Shown here in pieces: positions 17,611 through 26,640 of a stretch of DNA of 64,000 nt. The notes beneath the pieces were generated by a model, which worked only from the letters and a program-made list of their open reading frames with translations, ran no database searches and was not told the DNA's origin. Origin of the DNA: Calditrichales bacterium MX18-03 (GTDB taxonomy: Bacteria; Bacillota; Clostridia; Lutisporales; Lutisporaceae); contig JAJGRE010000001.1 of NCBI GenBank assembly GCA_021083345.1, positions 62,001 through 126,000 of the forward strand. The letters run 5' to 3'. A program made the position numbers and the translations under genes. How positions within the stretch are numbered: the stretch's first letter is position 1; the number at the start of each line of letters is the position of its first letter.

Positions 17611-20600
17611 TTGAGCATGAATATTTACATCATATACTTATCCGCGCTGGCTGCGGCGATTCTGATCATGCTGGCATTAAACAAGCTGCTTTATTATATG
17701 GACAGGGAAGAGCCTGAAATATTCGACGCCATATTGAATGCCGATGAACTGGAACGGCATGCGATTGAAATAGCAAGAAACCATGCGGTGGGAAAAAAGT
17801 CGAAGGTCTACAGCCTAGAGGCCAGAATGAACAAGAATTTCAGGCTGATCACCTCCGTCTACAAAAGCCTGAATGACTATGTAAACGGTACGAAACAGAT
17901 CACCCCTGCAGCTGAATGGCTCCTAGACAACTTCTACATCATTGAAGAGCAGGTTAAGGAAATACGGCTGAACCTGTCCAGGCAGTATTATTACCAGCTT
18001 CCCAGGCTGAAGGGTGGCAGCCTGAAGGGATATCCCCGCGTCTATGCCATAGCGCTGGAGCTGGTGTCCCATACCGACGGCCGGTTCGACGACAAGCTGC
18101 TGACCAGCTTTGTCCGCGCTTATCAGTCCCACGCCCTTTTATCCAGCGGCGAGCTTTGGGCGATTCCCCTGATGGTCAGGATGGCATTGATCGAAAACAT
18201 ACGGCATGTTTGTGAAAGGATCATGGAATCACAACAGCAGTGGTATAAAGCTGAAAAGCTGGCTGACCTCCTGCTGCTGCATAAGGAGAAAAAGCCCGAT
18301 GAGCTGCTGGCACTGGCCAAGGAGAACATGCGCCACATGGAGCGCATCAGCACTTCCTATGGCGAACACCTTTTAAACAGGCTCAAAAAACACGGCCTGG
18401 AGATTGCGCAGATCATCCAGTACCTGGACGAACGTCTTTCGGAGCAGCATGCAACGGGTGAAAGCATAGCTCACCTTGAGCATAAGGAGCAGGCAGCCAG
18501 ACAGGTCTCAATGGGCAACTCCATTACCGGACTCCGGCTGATTTCGACGCTGGACTGGACAGAAGTCTTTGAACAGCTGAGCCAGGTAGAGCAGATACTC
18601 CGGCAGGATCCCGACAACATATACGGGCAGATGGACTTTTCCTCCAGGGACTATTACCGGCATGAAATTGAAAAACTCTCAAAAAAGTTGAAAATATCTG
18701 AAATACAGGTTGCAAAAAAAGTCATCGAGTGTGCCGTTGAGGATGGAAAACATGCCGGTCATTACCTGCTGGGCAGAGACCGTCAGCGGCTTCTGTCCAG
18801 AATGGGCTGTGAAACCGGAAAAAACATCTCTCCGGCTTTTCTTTTCCTGGGCGGCATTGTTCTGCTGACCTGTGCCATCACCTTCGGCTTATGTGCCTAT
18901 GCGTATGCCGCAGGCTTGCGGGTCTTGCAGCTGCCCCTGGTTGCAGCTGCAGTCGTCATCCCGGCCAGTGACATAGCTTTGGCAATCGTCAACTGGCTCA
19001 TCGTCCATGTGAAGGAGCCTGCTTTCCTCCCAAAGCTGGAACTGAAGGAGGGCATACCGGAGTCAGCAAAAACCATTGTCGTCATCCCCACACTGCTGCC
19101 GAATGAGCAAAGGGCGCTGAAGCTTCTCGAGCAGCTTGAAGAGTATTATCTTGCCAACAAAGAGAAGAACCTCTGCTTTTCTCTCTTAGGCGATTTTAAG
19201 GATGGAAAAAACCAGACGGAAATGCAGGACGACGCCATCATTAAGGCAGTTTCAAAGAAGATCGACCAGCTTAACGGGAAATATGCGCTGGAAGCACCTG
19301 TCTTTTTTTACTTCCACAGAAGAAGAATCTTCAGCAAAGCCCAAGGGAAGTGGATGGGTTGGGAACGCAAAAGAGGTGCCATCATCGAGTTTAACGATCT
19401 GATCAGAGACGCCGGCGACACCACTTTCTGCCACGTGTCGGGGGATATTGCGGCTTTGAAGGATGTAGAATATGTGATCACCATAGATGCCGATACCAAG
19501 CTTCCTATGGAGGCGGCTAAAAAATTGGTCGGCACGATCTTGCACCCGTTGAACAGAGCCGTTGTGGATGAAGAGAAAGGTATTGTGACCAGAGGTTACG
19601 GCTTGCTTCAGCCCCGAATCAATGTTGATATCGTCAGTGCCAATGCCACAAGGTTTTCAAGAATTTTTGCCGGGCAGGGCGGCATTGATATTTATACCAA
19701 TGCTATTTCAGACGTCTATATGGATCTGTTCGGCGAAGGCATTTTTACCGGAAAAGGCATCTACCAGCTGGATGTCTTTCAACGCTTGCTCAAAAACACC
19801 TTGCCAGAAAATGCGGTGCTCAGCCATGACCTGATCGAAGGCTCCTATATCCGTACCGGACTGGTGACGGACATCGAATTGATTGATGGGTACCCTTCCA
19901 GATATAATGCCTTTTCAATGCGTTTGCACAGGTGGGTCCGAGGTGATTGGCAGCTTATACCGTGGCTTGCCCGAAATGTAGCATCCCGAAGCGGCCAGAG
20001 GGTACGCAATCCGCTGACCGTCATCAGCAAATGGAAAATTTTCGATAACCTGAGAAGAAGCCTATCCGCACCGTCGGCTACACTGCTTTTTTTGCTGTCG
20101 GTGAGCATCCTGCCAGGCAATCCGGTTGCATGGACTGCCTTCACTTTGCTGTCCGTTGTGTTTCCTTCTCTTATCGGTGTTTTTGACACGCTGCTTTCAA
20201 AGTACAGCCAGAAATTCAAGGAAAAAAACTGCTGCTCCGTGACCGACCGCATCAGCGTCACGCTTTATCAAGCACTCCTGATCCTGGCTTTTCTGCCTTA
20301 TCAGGCTTACCTGATGCTGGATGCCGTTATCCGCACCCTACACCGGGTTCTCATATCAAAAAGGAATATGCTGGAGTGGGTCACTGCTGCCGATATGGAG
20401 CTAGGTCTGAAAAATGACGCCAAGAGCTTCTGGAGACGGATGTGGATGTGTCCATCCGCCGGTGCAGCTTGCCTTTTAATTTCACTCTTATACAGACAGG
20501 AGAGCCTGCTGGCTTCGATCCTGCTGCTTTCTGCCTGGGGGTTTTCCCCAAGCATCGCCTACTGGGTAAGCAAACCGGGCGAAAGGAAGCAAAGTACGCT

Positions 20601-23600
20601 GACGGCGGCAGACTTGGCGGAACTCAGGAAAATCGCCCGCAAGACCTGGAATTTCTTTGAGGATTTTGTAGGCGCTCCCGACAACTACCTGCCTCCCGAC
20701 AACTATCAGGAGAACCCGCCCAACGGCATTGCCCACAGGACTTCCCCCACCAATATCGGCCTTTTTCTAGTATCCATCATGGCTGCCAGGGACTTTGGCT
20801 ATATCAGCACCACAGAGATGCTGGACAGGTTGGAGCATTCCATTGCAACTATCGAAAAACTGAAGAAATGGAAAGGGCATCTGTATAACTGGTACGATAC
20901 CATCTCACTGGAAGTATTGAGACCCAGTTATATTTCCACCGTCGACAGCGGCAATTTCGTAGGTTATCTGATGGCACTCCGGCAAGGCTTGCTGGAGTAC
21001 AGGGAGAAACCGATGCTGGACAGGGATATCCTGCTGGGATTAAAGGATACCATTGCGCTGCTCAATGAGGAACAGAACCAACCCGCCATGTCATCCGATA
21101 TTTTTGAAGAGCTGCTGCAAAGCCCCGAGCCATCCCTTTCAGGGTATTACAGCCTGTTCAAACAGCTGTCGGAGATGAACGAGCTGAGACGCCCTTTGTG
21201 GGGCTACAAGCTGTATAAGGCAGTAAGCGGTTTTATGCATGAGCTTGAGAACGTCATGCCCTGGATCACGCGTCTGGATACACTGGCTTCAAGCTTCCCG
21301 GAGCAATCAATGGCAATCGGGCGGCTTGCCGTATCAACGGGACCGGCGGGTTTTGCCAGAGGCTGCAAAGCCGTCATGCTGGAACTGGATCAGAGTATAA
21401 AGGGCGGAGCGGGCAAGAACAAAAACAGGCCTGATAAACCGGACACCGAATTCAGGGATGCGCTTGAAGCCTCGTGTGTATCGGTTCAGATTCTTGCTGA
21501 CCGGATCGACAGCCTGTACGTCAGGGTAAACACGTTGATCGAAGAAACACATTTCCATCCGCTTTTTGATTCGAAAAGAAAGCTGTTCTCCATCGGGTAT
21601 AATGAAGAAGAGGAGCAGCTGACCAAATCCTATTACGATCTTCTGGCCTCAGAGGCAAGGCAGGCCAGCTTTATTGCCATTGCCAAAGGTGAGATCAAAA
21701 AAGAGCACTGGTTCATGCTGGACCGCACCCTGACAGCGGTGGACGGCCACAAAGGGCTGCTTTCCTGGACGGGAACCATGTTTGAATACATGATGCCGCT
21801 TCTGGTCATGAAGGATTACTGCAATACGCTGCTGAACGAGACCTACCACTTCGTCATGAAGTGTCAGAAGGAATACGGCTATAGGAGAAAAGTACCCTGG
21901 GGCGTATCCGAATCAGGTTACTATTCCTTTGACTTCCGTCTCAATTACCAGTACAAAGCCTTTGGGATTCCTGCACTGGGTCTGAAACGCGGACTGATCA
22001 ACGATACCGTTATTGCACCTTATGCAACGCTTCTGGCTTTAATGGTGCAGCCCGTTGAAGCGATGGTGAACATTCAGGCTTTGAAGGCTGAAGGACTGGA
22101 CAGTCCTTACGGCTTCTATGAAGCCGTAGACTATACACCCGAAAGGCTGAAAAGGGGTAAGAAAAGCAGTATCGTCAAGAGCTTCATGGCACATCATCAG
22201 GGCATGAGCTTTATTGCACTGAACAATCTGCTCTATGGCAATATCATGCAGGAGCGGTTCCACAGGGAACCGATCATAAAAGCTGCAGAACTGCTGCTTC
22301 AGGAGAAGATTCCTTCAAAGGTCATATTTGCGAAGGATTATAAGGAAAAAATCGAGCCGTTCCTGGAGATGGACAAAGAAGAAGTGGAATACTCCACCGT
22401 ATTGAGCATCAACAACAATACACTGCCTGAAGCCCATATCCTGTCAAACGGCGATTACGCCGTCATGATCACTGACAACGGCTCAGGCTACAGCAGGTAT
22501 CAGCATATGGCTGTGACACGCTGGCGGGAAGACAGCATTCTCAACCAATCAGGCATGTTTTTCTATATACAGAACGTTGAGACCAACGAAGTATGGTCCA
22601 CAGCCCTCAACCCGACCAATATCCTGCCCAGCAGGTACAAGGTAGTGTTCTCACAGGATAAGGCTGTTTTTTTTAGAACGGACGGAGAAATCGATACACA
22701 AACGGAGATCATTGTCTCTACTGAGGATGATGTGGAGATCCGCAGGATCTCCCTGACCAACCACAGCCTGCAGGCAAAGGTGCTGGAAGTGACCAGCTAT
22801 CTGGAGTCGGTGCTGACCTCTCAGGCCGCGGATCTGGCCCACGCCGCCTTCAGCAACCTCTTCATCCGGACGGAATTCCTTTCCCGGTATAATGCCATCC
22901 TGGCTGTGAGGCGTCCGCGGGAGGAGAGTCATAAGCATGCCTATGCCTTTCACGCCCTGACCATGAACGAGGAAATCATCGGCGGCATCCAATACGAAAC
23001 CGACCGGTCGAAATTTCTCGGCAGAGGGTATACCCTGCAGTCTCCCCTGGCCATGGAGTCCAATCATCCCCTGTCCAATACCACAGGGCCGGTCATAGAC
23101 CCCATCATGAGCTTGCGGTGCCGTATCCGGCTGCAACCAGGGCAGACCGTGAAAATCAATTATATCACCGGTGTTTCCGAGAAGCGTGACCGGATCCATC
23201 AGCTGGCAGAAAAATATCATGATCCGTCGTCCATAGACAGAGCCTTTGAGCTTGCATGGACCAGAAGTCAGGTGGAAATGCGCTATCTCAACCTGAAGCG
23301 GGAAGAAATCGAGCTTTACCGTCAGATGATAGCGCAAATCGTGTATATCAGCCCCTTAAGAAGAAAGTATGATACTGCCATCCGGGAGAACAAAAAGGGG
23401 CAGCCCGGCTTATGGTCTTTCGGCATATCCGGAGACCTGCCCATCGTGCTGGTCAGCATAACCAAAGCGGATGAGGCGGACCTGGTCAAAGACATGCTAA
23501 AAGCCCATGAATATTGGAGGCTGAAGGGACTTTTTGTCGATGTGATCATCATGAATGAGGACGAGGGGAGCTATACACAGCCGCTGTTCAATCTGATCCA

Positions 23601-26247
23601 GGACATCGTTTCAATCAGCCATGCCCGCGATCTGAGGGAGAAGCCCGGGGGCATCTTCATCAGGCAGGGAAGCATCCTGTCCGAGGAAGATAAGCTGCTG
23701 CTGACGGCTGCGGCAAGAATCATTGTCCGGGGCAAAAACGGCAGTTTGTCCAGCCAGGTCAAGATCCGCAACGGAAAGTATGCCTTTGAATACAAGCCTT
23801 GGAAGGAAAAGCCCAGAAAATACGAACCGGATGCCGGCAAACAATACCAGCTGCTTTACTTTAACGGTTACGGCGGCTTCACGCAGGATGGCAGGGAATA
23901 TGTCACTCGGCTGACCGAGGGTCTTCATACGCCGCTGCCCTGGACCAATGTCATCGCAAATAAAGACTTTGGTTTTATCATAACGGAATCCGGCTCTTCC
24001 TGTACCTGGTCGGAAAACAGCCGTGAAAACAAGCTGACCACCTGGTCCAATGATCCGGTAGCGGACACTCCCGGAGAAATCCTCTATTTGAGAGATGATG
24101 AGACAGGCGAGCTTTGGACTGTGACACCGGGTCCCATACGTGACATGAACACTTATTTCGTCAGGCATGGCTTCGGTTATACGGTATTCGAGCACAACAG
24201 CCATGGGCTGGAGCAGTCGCTGCTTGAATTTGTGCCTGTGCGGGATCCTGTAAAGATTATGGTTCTGAAGCTGAAGAACCAATCGGAAATCAACAGGGCG
24301 CTGTCTGCTACGTTTTATATGCGTCCGGTTATGGGCGTCAGTGAATATTTGACCGCTCAATATGTTTATACCGAGCTGCTTAATAATGAAACACTTCTGA
24401 TCCGGAACAATTATAACTCGGATTTTCCCGGCAGAATCACCTTTATTGATACCAACGCGGATATCCGCTACGTTACCGGTGACAGAAGGGAGTTCCTGGG
24501 AAATAACGGTACCATCCGTCATCCGGAGGCGCTGCGCCTTGAAAAGCTGACCAATAATGTTGGAGCAGGCATGGAACCTTGTGCCAGCATGCAGGTAAAG
24601 ATAGAGCTGAAGCCCAACGAGGAGCGGGAAATTGTATTTCTGCTGGGCCAAGGCCGAAGCCTGCAGGAAGTCAGGGACTTGACGCTCCGGTACAAGGACA
24701 GAGCTGAAGCAGAAAGCGCCTTCGAGGAAGTTAGAGCTTACTGGGGCAGGATCCTGACGACGGTTCAGGTCAAAACGCCGGATACCACAATGGATCTGCT
24801 TCTGAACGGCTGGCTGCTGTACCAGACCATCGTCTGCAGGCTTTTTGCCAGAACAGCCTTCTACCAGTCCGGCGGTGCATATGGCTTCAGGGACCAGCTT
24901 CAGGACAGCATAGCTGTAATAAATACCATGCCGGAGCTGACCCGCAGCCAGATCCTTTATCATGCAGCACACCAGTTCCTGGAGGGCGATGTGCAGCACT
25001 GGTGGCATCCCGGCACGGACAAAGGCATACGAACCCGTTTTTCCGACGACCTCCTCTGGCTGCCATACACCGTTGCCGAATACATCAATGCAACGCAGGA
25101 TTGGAAAATACTTGATCAGGAAGCCTATTTCCTGGATGAGGAAAGCTTGAGGGAGGGAGAAGACGAGCGGTACAACAGGCCATACGTTTCAGAAATCAGG
25201 TCATCCCTTTATGACCACTGCATCCGTGCCATCGAACGGGCTTTGAAGTTCGGCCAGCACGGCATACCCCTCATGGGCTCCGGTGACTGGAATGACGGAA
25301 TGAGCACCGTTGGCAACAAGGGCAAGGGAGAAAGCGTCTGGCTGGGGTGGTTCCTATACAGTATCCTTCTCAGCTTTGCGGACATTTGCAAAAAGAGAAG
25401 GGACCAAAATAAGGCAGAACGCTACCTTAACATCGCCCGTGAGATTGCGAAGGCTCTTGAAGAGAATGCCTGGGATGGAAACTGGTACCGGAGGGCTTAC
25501 TTTGATAACGGATTGCCGCTTGGCTCCGCCGAGAACACCGAGTGCAAGATAGATTCTCTGGCTCAGACCTGGTCCATCATCTCAGGGGCCGGCAATGCCG
25601 ACAGAAGCAAGGAAGCCATGAAAGCGGTGGAACAGTACCTGGTGAGGAAGGATGAGGGGCTGATCCTGCTGCTGACACCGCCCTTTGACGAAGGAGACCT
25701 GCATCCCGGCTATATCAAGGGCTACATCCCGGGAGTACGGGAAAACGGAGGGCAGTATACCCATGCGGCAATCTGGGTCATCCTGGCTTATGCCAAGCTG
25801 GGCTGCGGAGACAGAGCCTGGGAGCTCTTCAACCTCCTGAATCCCGTCAATCATGCCAATACACCTTTTGAAGCTGCCCGCTACAAGGTTGAACCCTATG
25901 TGGTTGCAGCGGATGTGTATGCGGTATACCCCCATACTGGAAGAGGCGGTTGGACCTGGTACACCGGTGCGGCAGGCTGGATGTACCGCGTAGGGCTTCA
26001 CAACATACTTGGCTTTAACCGGTTGGGCGGAAAACTGCTCCTTGACCCCTGTATACCTAAAGAGTGGTCTGAGTTCAAAATCCTTTACCGCTATGCCGAT
26101 ACCACTTATGACATAACGGTGAAAAACCCTACCAAGGTCAACCGGGGTGTGAATAAAATACTTCTGGACGGAGATGAGCTGCCGGATAAAGAGATTCTTC
26201 TGACAGACGACGGCAGAACCCACGAGGTTGAGCTGATCATGGGATAG
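17611..26247 (+). CDS. Cyclic beta-1,2-glucan synthase (GT84-GH94 giant enzyme)
   Basis: About 2878 residues, the size of NdvB/ChvB proteins. An N-terminal membrane segment (residues 4-25) precedes further pairs around 420-475, 820-860, 895-925 and 950-990. The GT84 glycosyltransferase region has IPTLLPNEQRAL near 487, the acidic ITIDADTKLP near 625 and LHRWVRGDWQLIPW near 770. Next is a glycoamylase-like cyclisation region with GIAHRTSPTNIG near 1035 and HHQGMSFIALNNL near 1530. The C-terminal GH94 phosphorylase-like domain shows YGFRDQLQDSIA near 2425, GSGDWNDGM near 2555 and ENGGQYTHAAIW near 2710. It uses UDP-glucose at the membrane. TTG 17611 is chosen from GGTGAGG at 17598-17604. Homologues exist in Thermoanaerobacter as well as Rhizobiales and Brucella. 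Confidence 0.92.
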   Translation: MSMNIYIIYLSALAAAILIMLALNKLLYYMDREEPEIFDAILNADELERHAIEIARNHAVGKKSKVYSLEARMNKNFRLITSVYKSLNDYVNGTKQITPAAEWLLDNFYIIEEQVKEIRLNLSRQYYYQLPRLKGGSLKGYPRVYAIALELVSHTDGRFDDKLLTSFVRAYQSHALLSSGELWAIPLMVRMALIENIRHVCERIMESQQQWYKAEKLADLLLLHKEKKPDELLALAKENMRHMERISTSYGEHLLNRLKKHGLEIAQIIQYLDERLSEQHATGESIAHLEHKEQAARQVSMGNSITGLRLISTLDWTEVFEQLSQVEQILRQDPDNIYGQMDFSSRDYYRHEIEKLSKKLKISEIQVAKKVIECAVEDGKHAGHYLLGRDRQRLLSRMGCETGKNISPAFLFLGGIVLLTCAITFGLCAYAYAAGLRVLQLPLVAAAVVIPASDIALAIVNWLIVHVKEPAFLPKLELKEGIPESAKTIVVIPTLLPNEQRALKLLEQLEEYYLANKEKNLCFSLLGDFKDGKNQTEMQDDAIIKAVSKKIDQLNGKYALEAPVFFYFHRRRIFSKAQGKWMGWERKRGAIIEFNDLIRDAGDTTFCHVSGDIAALKDVEYVITIDADTKLPMEAAKKLVGTILHPLNRAVVDEEKGIVTRGYGLLQPRINVDIVSANATRFSRIFAGQGGIDIYTNAISDVYMDLFGEGIFTGKGIYQLDVFQRLLKNTLPENAVLSHDLIEGSYIRTGLVTDIELIDGYPSRYNAFSMRLHRWVRGDWQLIPWLARNVASRSGQRVRNPLTVISKWKIFDNLRRSLSAPSATLLFLLSVSILPGNPVAWTAFTLLSVVFPSLIGVFDTLLSKYSQKFKEKNCCSVTDRISVTLYQALLILAFLPYQAYLMLDAVIRTLHRVLISKRNMLEWVTAADMELGLKNDAKSFWRRMWMCPSAGAACLLISLLYRQESLLASILLLSAWGFSPSIAYWVSKPGERKQSTLTAADLAELRKIARKTWNFFEDFVGAPDNYLPPDNYQENPPNGIAHRTSPTNIGLFLVSIMAARDFGYISTTEMLDRLEHSIATIEKLKKWKGHLYNWYDTISLEVLRPSYISTVDSGNFVGYLMALRQGLLEYREKPMLDRDILLGLKDTIALLNEEQNQPAMSSDIFEELLQSPEPSLSGYYSLFKQLSEMNELRRPLWGYKLYKAVSGFMHELENVMPWITRLDTLASSFPEQSMAIGRLAVSTGPAGFARGCKAVMLELDQSIKGGAGKNKNRPDKPDTEFRDALEASCVSVQILADRIDSLYVRVNTLIEETHFHPLFDSKRKLFSIGYNEEEEQLTKSYYDLLASEARQASFIAIAKGEIKKEHWFMLDRTLTAVDGHKGLLSWTGTMFEYMMPLLVMKDYCNTLLNETYHFVMKCQKEYGYRRKVPWGVSESGYYSFDFRLNYQYKAFGIPALGLKRGLINDTVIAPYATLLALMVQPVEAMVNIQALKAEGLDSPYGFYEAVDYTPERLKRGKKSSIVKSFMAHHQGMSFIALNNLLYGNIMQERFHREPIIKAAELLLQEKIPSKVIFAKDYKEKIEPFLEMDKEEVEYSTVLSINNNTLPEAHILSNGDYAVMITDNGSGYSRYQHMAVTRWREDSILNQSGMFFYIQNVETNEVWSTALNPTNILPSRYKVVFSQDKAVFFRTDGEIDTQTEIIVSTEDDVEIRRISLTNHSLQAKVLEVTSYLESVLTSQAADLAHAAFSNLFIRTEFLSRYNAILAVRRPREESHKHAYAFHALTMNEEIIGGIQYETDRSKFLGRGYTLQSPLAMESNHPLSNTTGPVIDPIMSLRCRIRLQPGQTVKINYITGVSEKRDRIHQLAEKYHDPSSIDRAFELAWTRSQVEMRYLNLKREEIELYRQMIAQIVYISPLRRKYDTAIRENKKGQPGLWSFGISGDLPIVLVSITKADEADLVKDMLKAHEYWRLKGLFVDVIIMNEDEGSYTQPLFNLIQDIVSISHARDLREKPGGIFIRQGSILSEEDKLLLTAAARIIVRGKNGSLSSQVKIRNGKYAFEYKPWKEKPRKYEPDAGKQYQLLYFNGYGGFTQDGREYVTRLTEGLHTPLPWTNVIANKDFGFIITESGSSCTWSENSRENKLTTWSNDPVADTPGEILYLRDDETGELWTVTPGPIRDMNTYFVRHGFGYTVFEHNSHGLEQSLLEFVPVRDPVKIMVLKLKNQSEINRALSATFYMRPVMGVSEYLTAQYVYTELLNNETLLIRNNYNSDFPGRITFIDTNADIRYVTGDRREFLGNNGTIRHPEALRLEKLTNNVGAGMEPCASMQVKIELKPNEEREIVFLLGQGRSLQEVRDLTLRYKDRAEAESAFEEVRAYWGRILTTVQVKTPDTTMDLLLNGWLLYQTIVCRLFARTAFYQSGGAYGFRDQLQDSIAVINTMPELTRSQILYHAAHQFLEGDVQHWWHPGTDKGIRTRFSDDLLWLPYTVAEYINATQDWKILDQEAYFLDEESLREGEDERYNRPYVSEIRSSLYDHCIRAIERALKFGQHGIPLMGSGDWNDGMSTVGNKGKGESVWLGWFLYSILLSFADICKKRRDQNKAERYLNIAREIAKALEENAWDGNWYRRAYFDNGLPLGSAENTECKIDSLAQTWSIISGAGNADRSKEAMKAVEQYLVRKDEGLILLLTPPFDEGDLHPGYIKGYIPGVRENGGQYTHAAIWVILAYAKLGCGDRAWELFNLLNPVNHANTPFEAARYKVEPYVVAADVYAVYPHTGRGGWTWYTGAAGWMYRVGLHNILGFNRLGGKLLLDPCIPKEWSEFKILYRYADTTYDITVKNPTKVNRGVNKILLDGDELPDKEILLTDDGRTHEVELIMG

Positions 26248-26273
26248 ATGAGGCAGAATGTGAAAATATTTCC

Positions 26274-26302
26274 TTGAATTGCTGCGGCAACTATATTAAT
26301 AT
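26274..26302 (+). promoter_or_regulatory. Probable promoter of ireB
   Basis: TTGAAT at 26274-26279 and TAATAT at 26297-26302 with a 17-base spacer, 40 bases before the ireB start. Confidence 0.5.
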
Positions 26303-26341
26303 AGGTATAAGCTATCACATATATTATCTGGGGGTGTTCAT

Positions 26342-26599
26342 ATGAGCAGTAATTTTGAAAACACCATGAAATTCAGCGTTGAGACAGAGAAACAGTACGA
26401 AGCATCGGAAATACTACTTGCAGTTTACGCCTCACTGAAGGAAAAAGGTTACGATCCCATCAATCAGATCGTAGGATACATCCTGTCAGGGGATCCGACG
26501 TACATCACCAGCCACAATAATGCACGAAGCCTCATCAAAAAGCTGGAGCGGGATGAGCTTCTGGAAGAGCTGGTACGGGCTTACGTTGCAGATAAATAA
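26342..26599 (+). CDS. ireB: IreB-family regulatory phosphoprotein (UPF0297)
   Basis: An 85-residue protein with the hallmark [22 protein letters not shown] and NPINQIVGY-type segment (here [18 protein letters not shown]). In Enterococcus, IreB is a substrate of the Ser/Thr kinase IreK and is linked to cephalosporin resistance and envelope homeostasis; the N-terminal threonines are the likely phosphorylation sites. GGGGGTG precedes the ATG. In most Firmicutes it lies directly between alaS and ruvX. Here both intervals are enlarged by envelope genes (the glucan module before it, the membrane protein and reductase after it). Confidence 0.95.
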   Translation: MSSNFENTMKFSVETEKQYEASEILLAVYASLKEKGYDPINQIVGYILSGDPTYITSHNNARSLIKKLERDELLEELVRAYVADK

Positions 26600-26602
26600 G
26601 CC

Positions 26603-26630
26603 GGCTATGGGCTAGAGGCTATGGGCTAGG
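26603..26630 (+). repeat. 14-bp direct tandem duplication
   Basis: GGCTATGGGCTAGA at 26603-26616 is repeated as GGCTATGGGCTAGG at 26617-26630. The end of the second copy supplies the AGGAGAG ribosome site of the next gene. Confidence 0.85.
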
Positions 26631-26640
26631 AGAGATTCAT

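Noticed and set aside
23611-25008. Long minus-strand open frame (465 codons) opposite the glucan synthase, and others near 22651-23337 and 16304-17182
   Set aside because: They lie opposite strong coding sequence, their translations show no family motif and they have no ribosome site. Such antisense frames are expected opposite genes of this composition.
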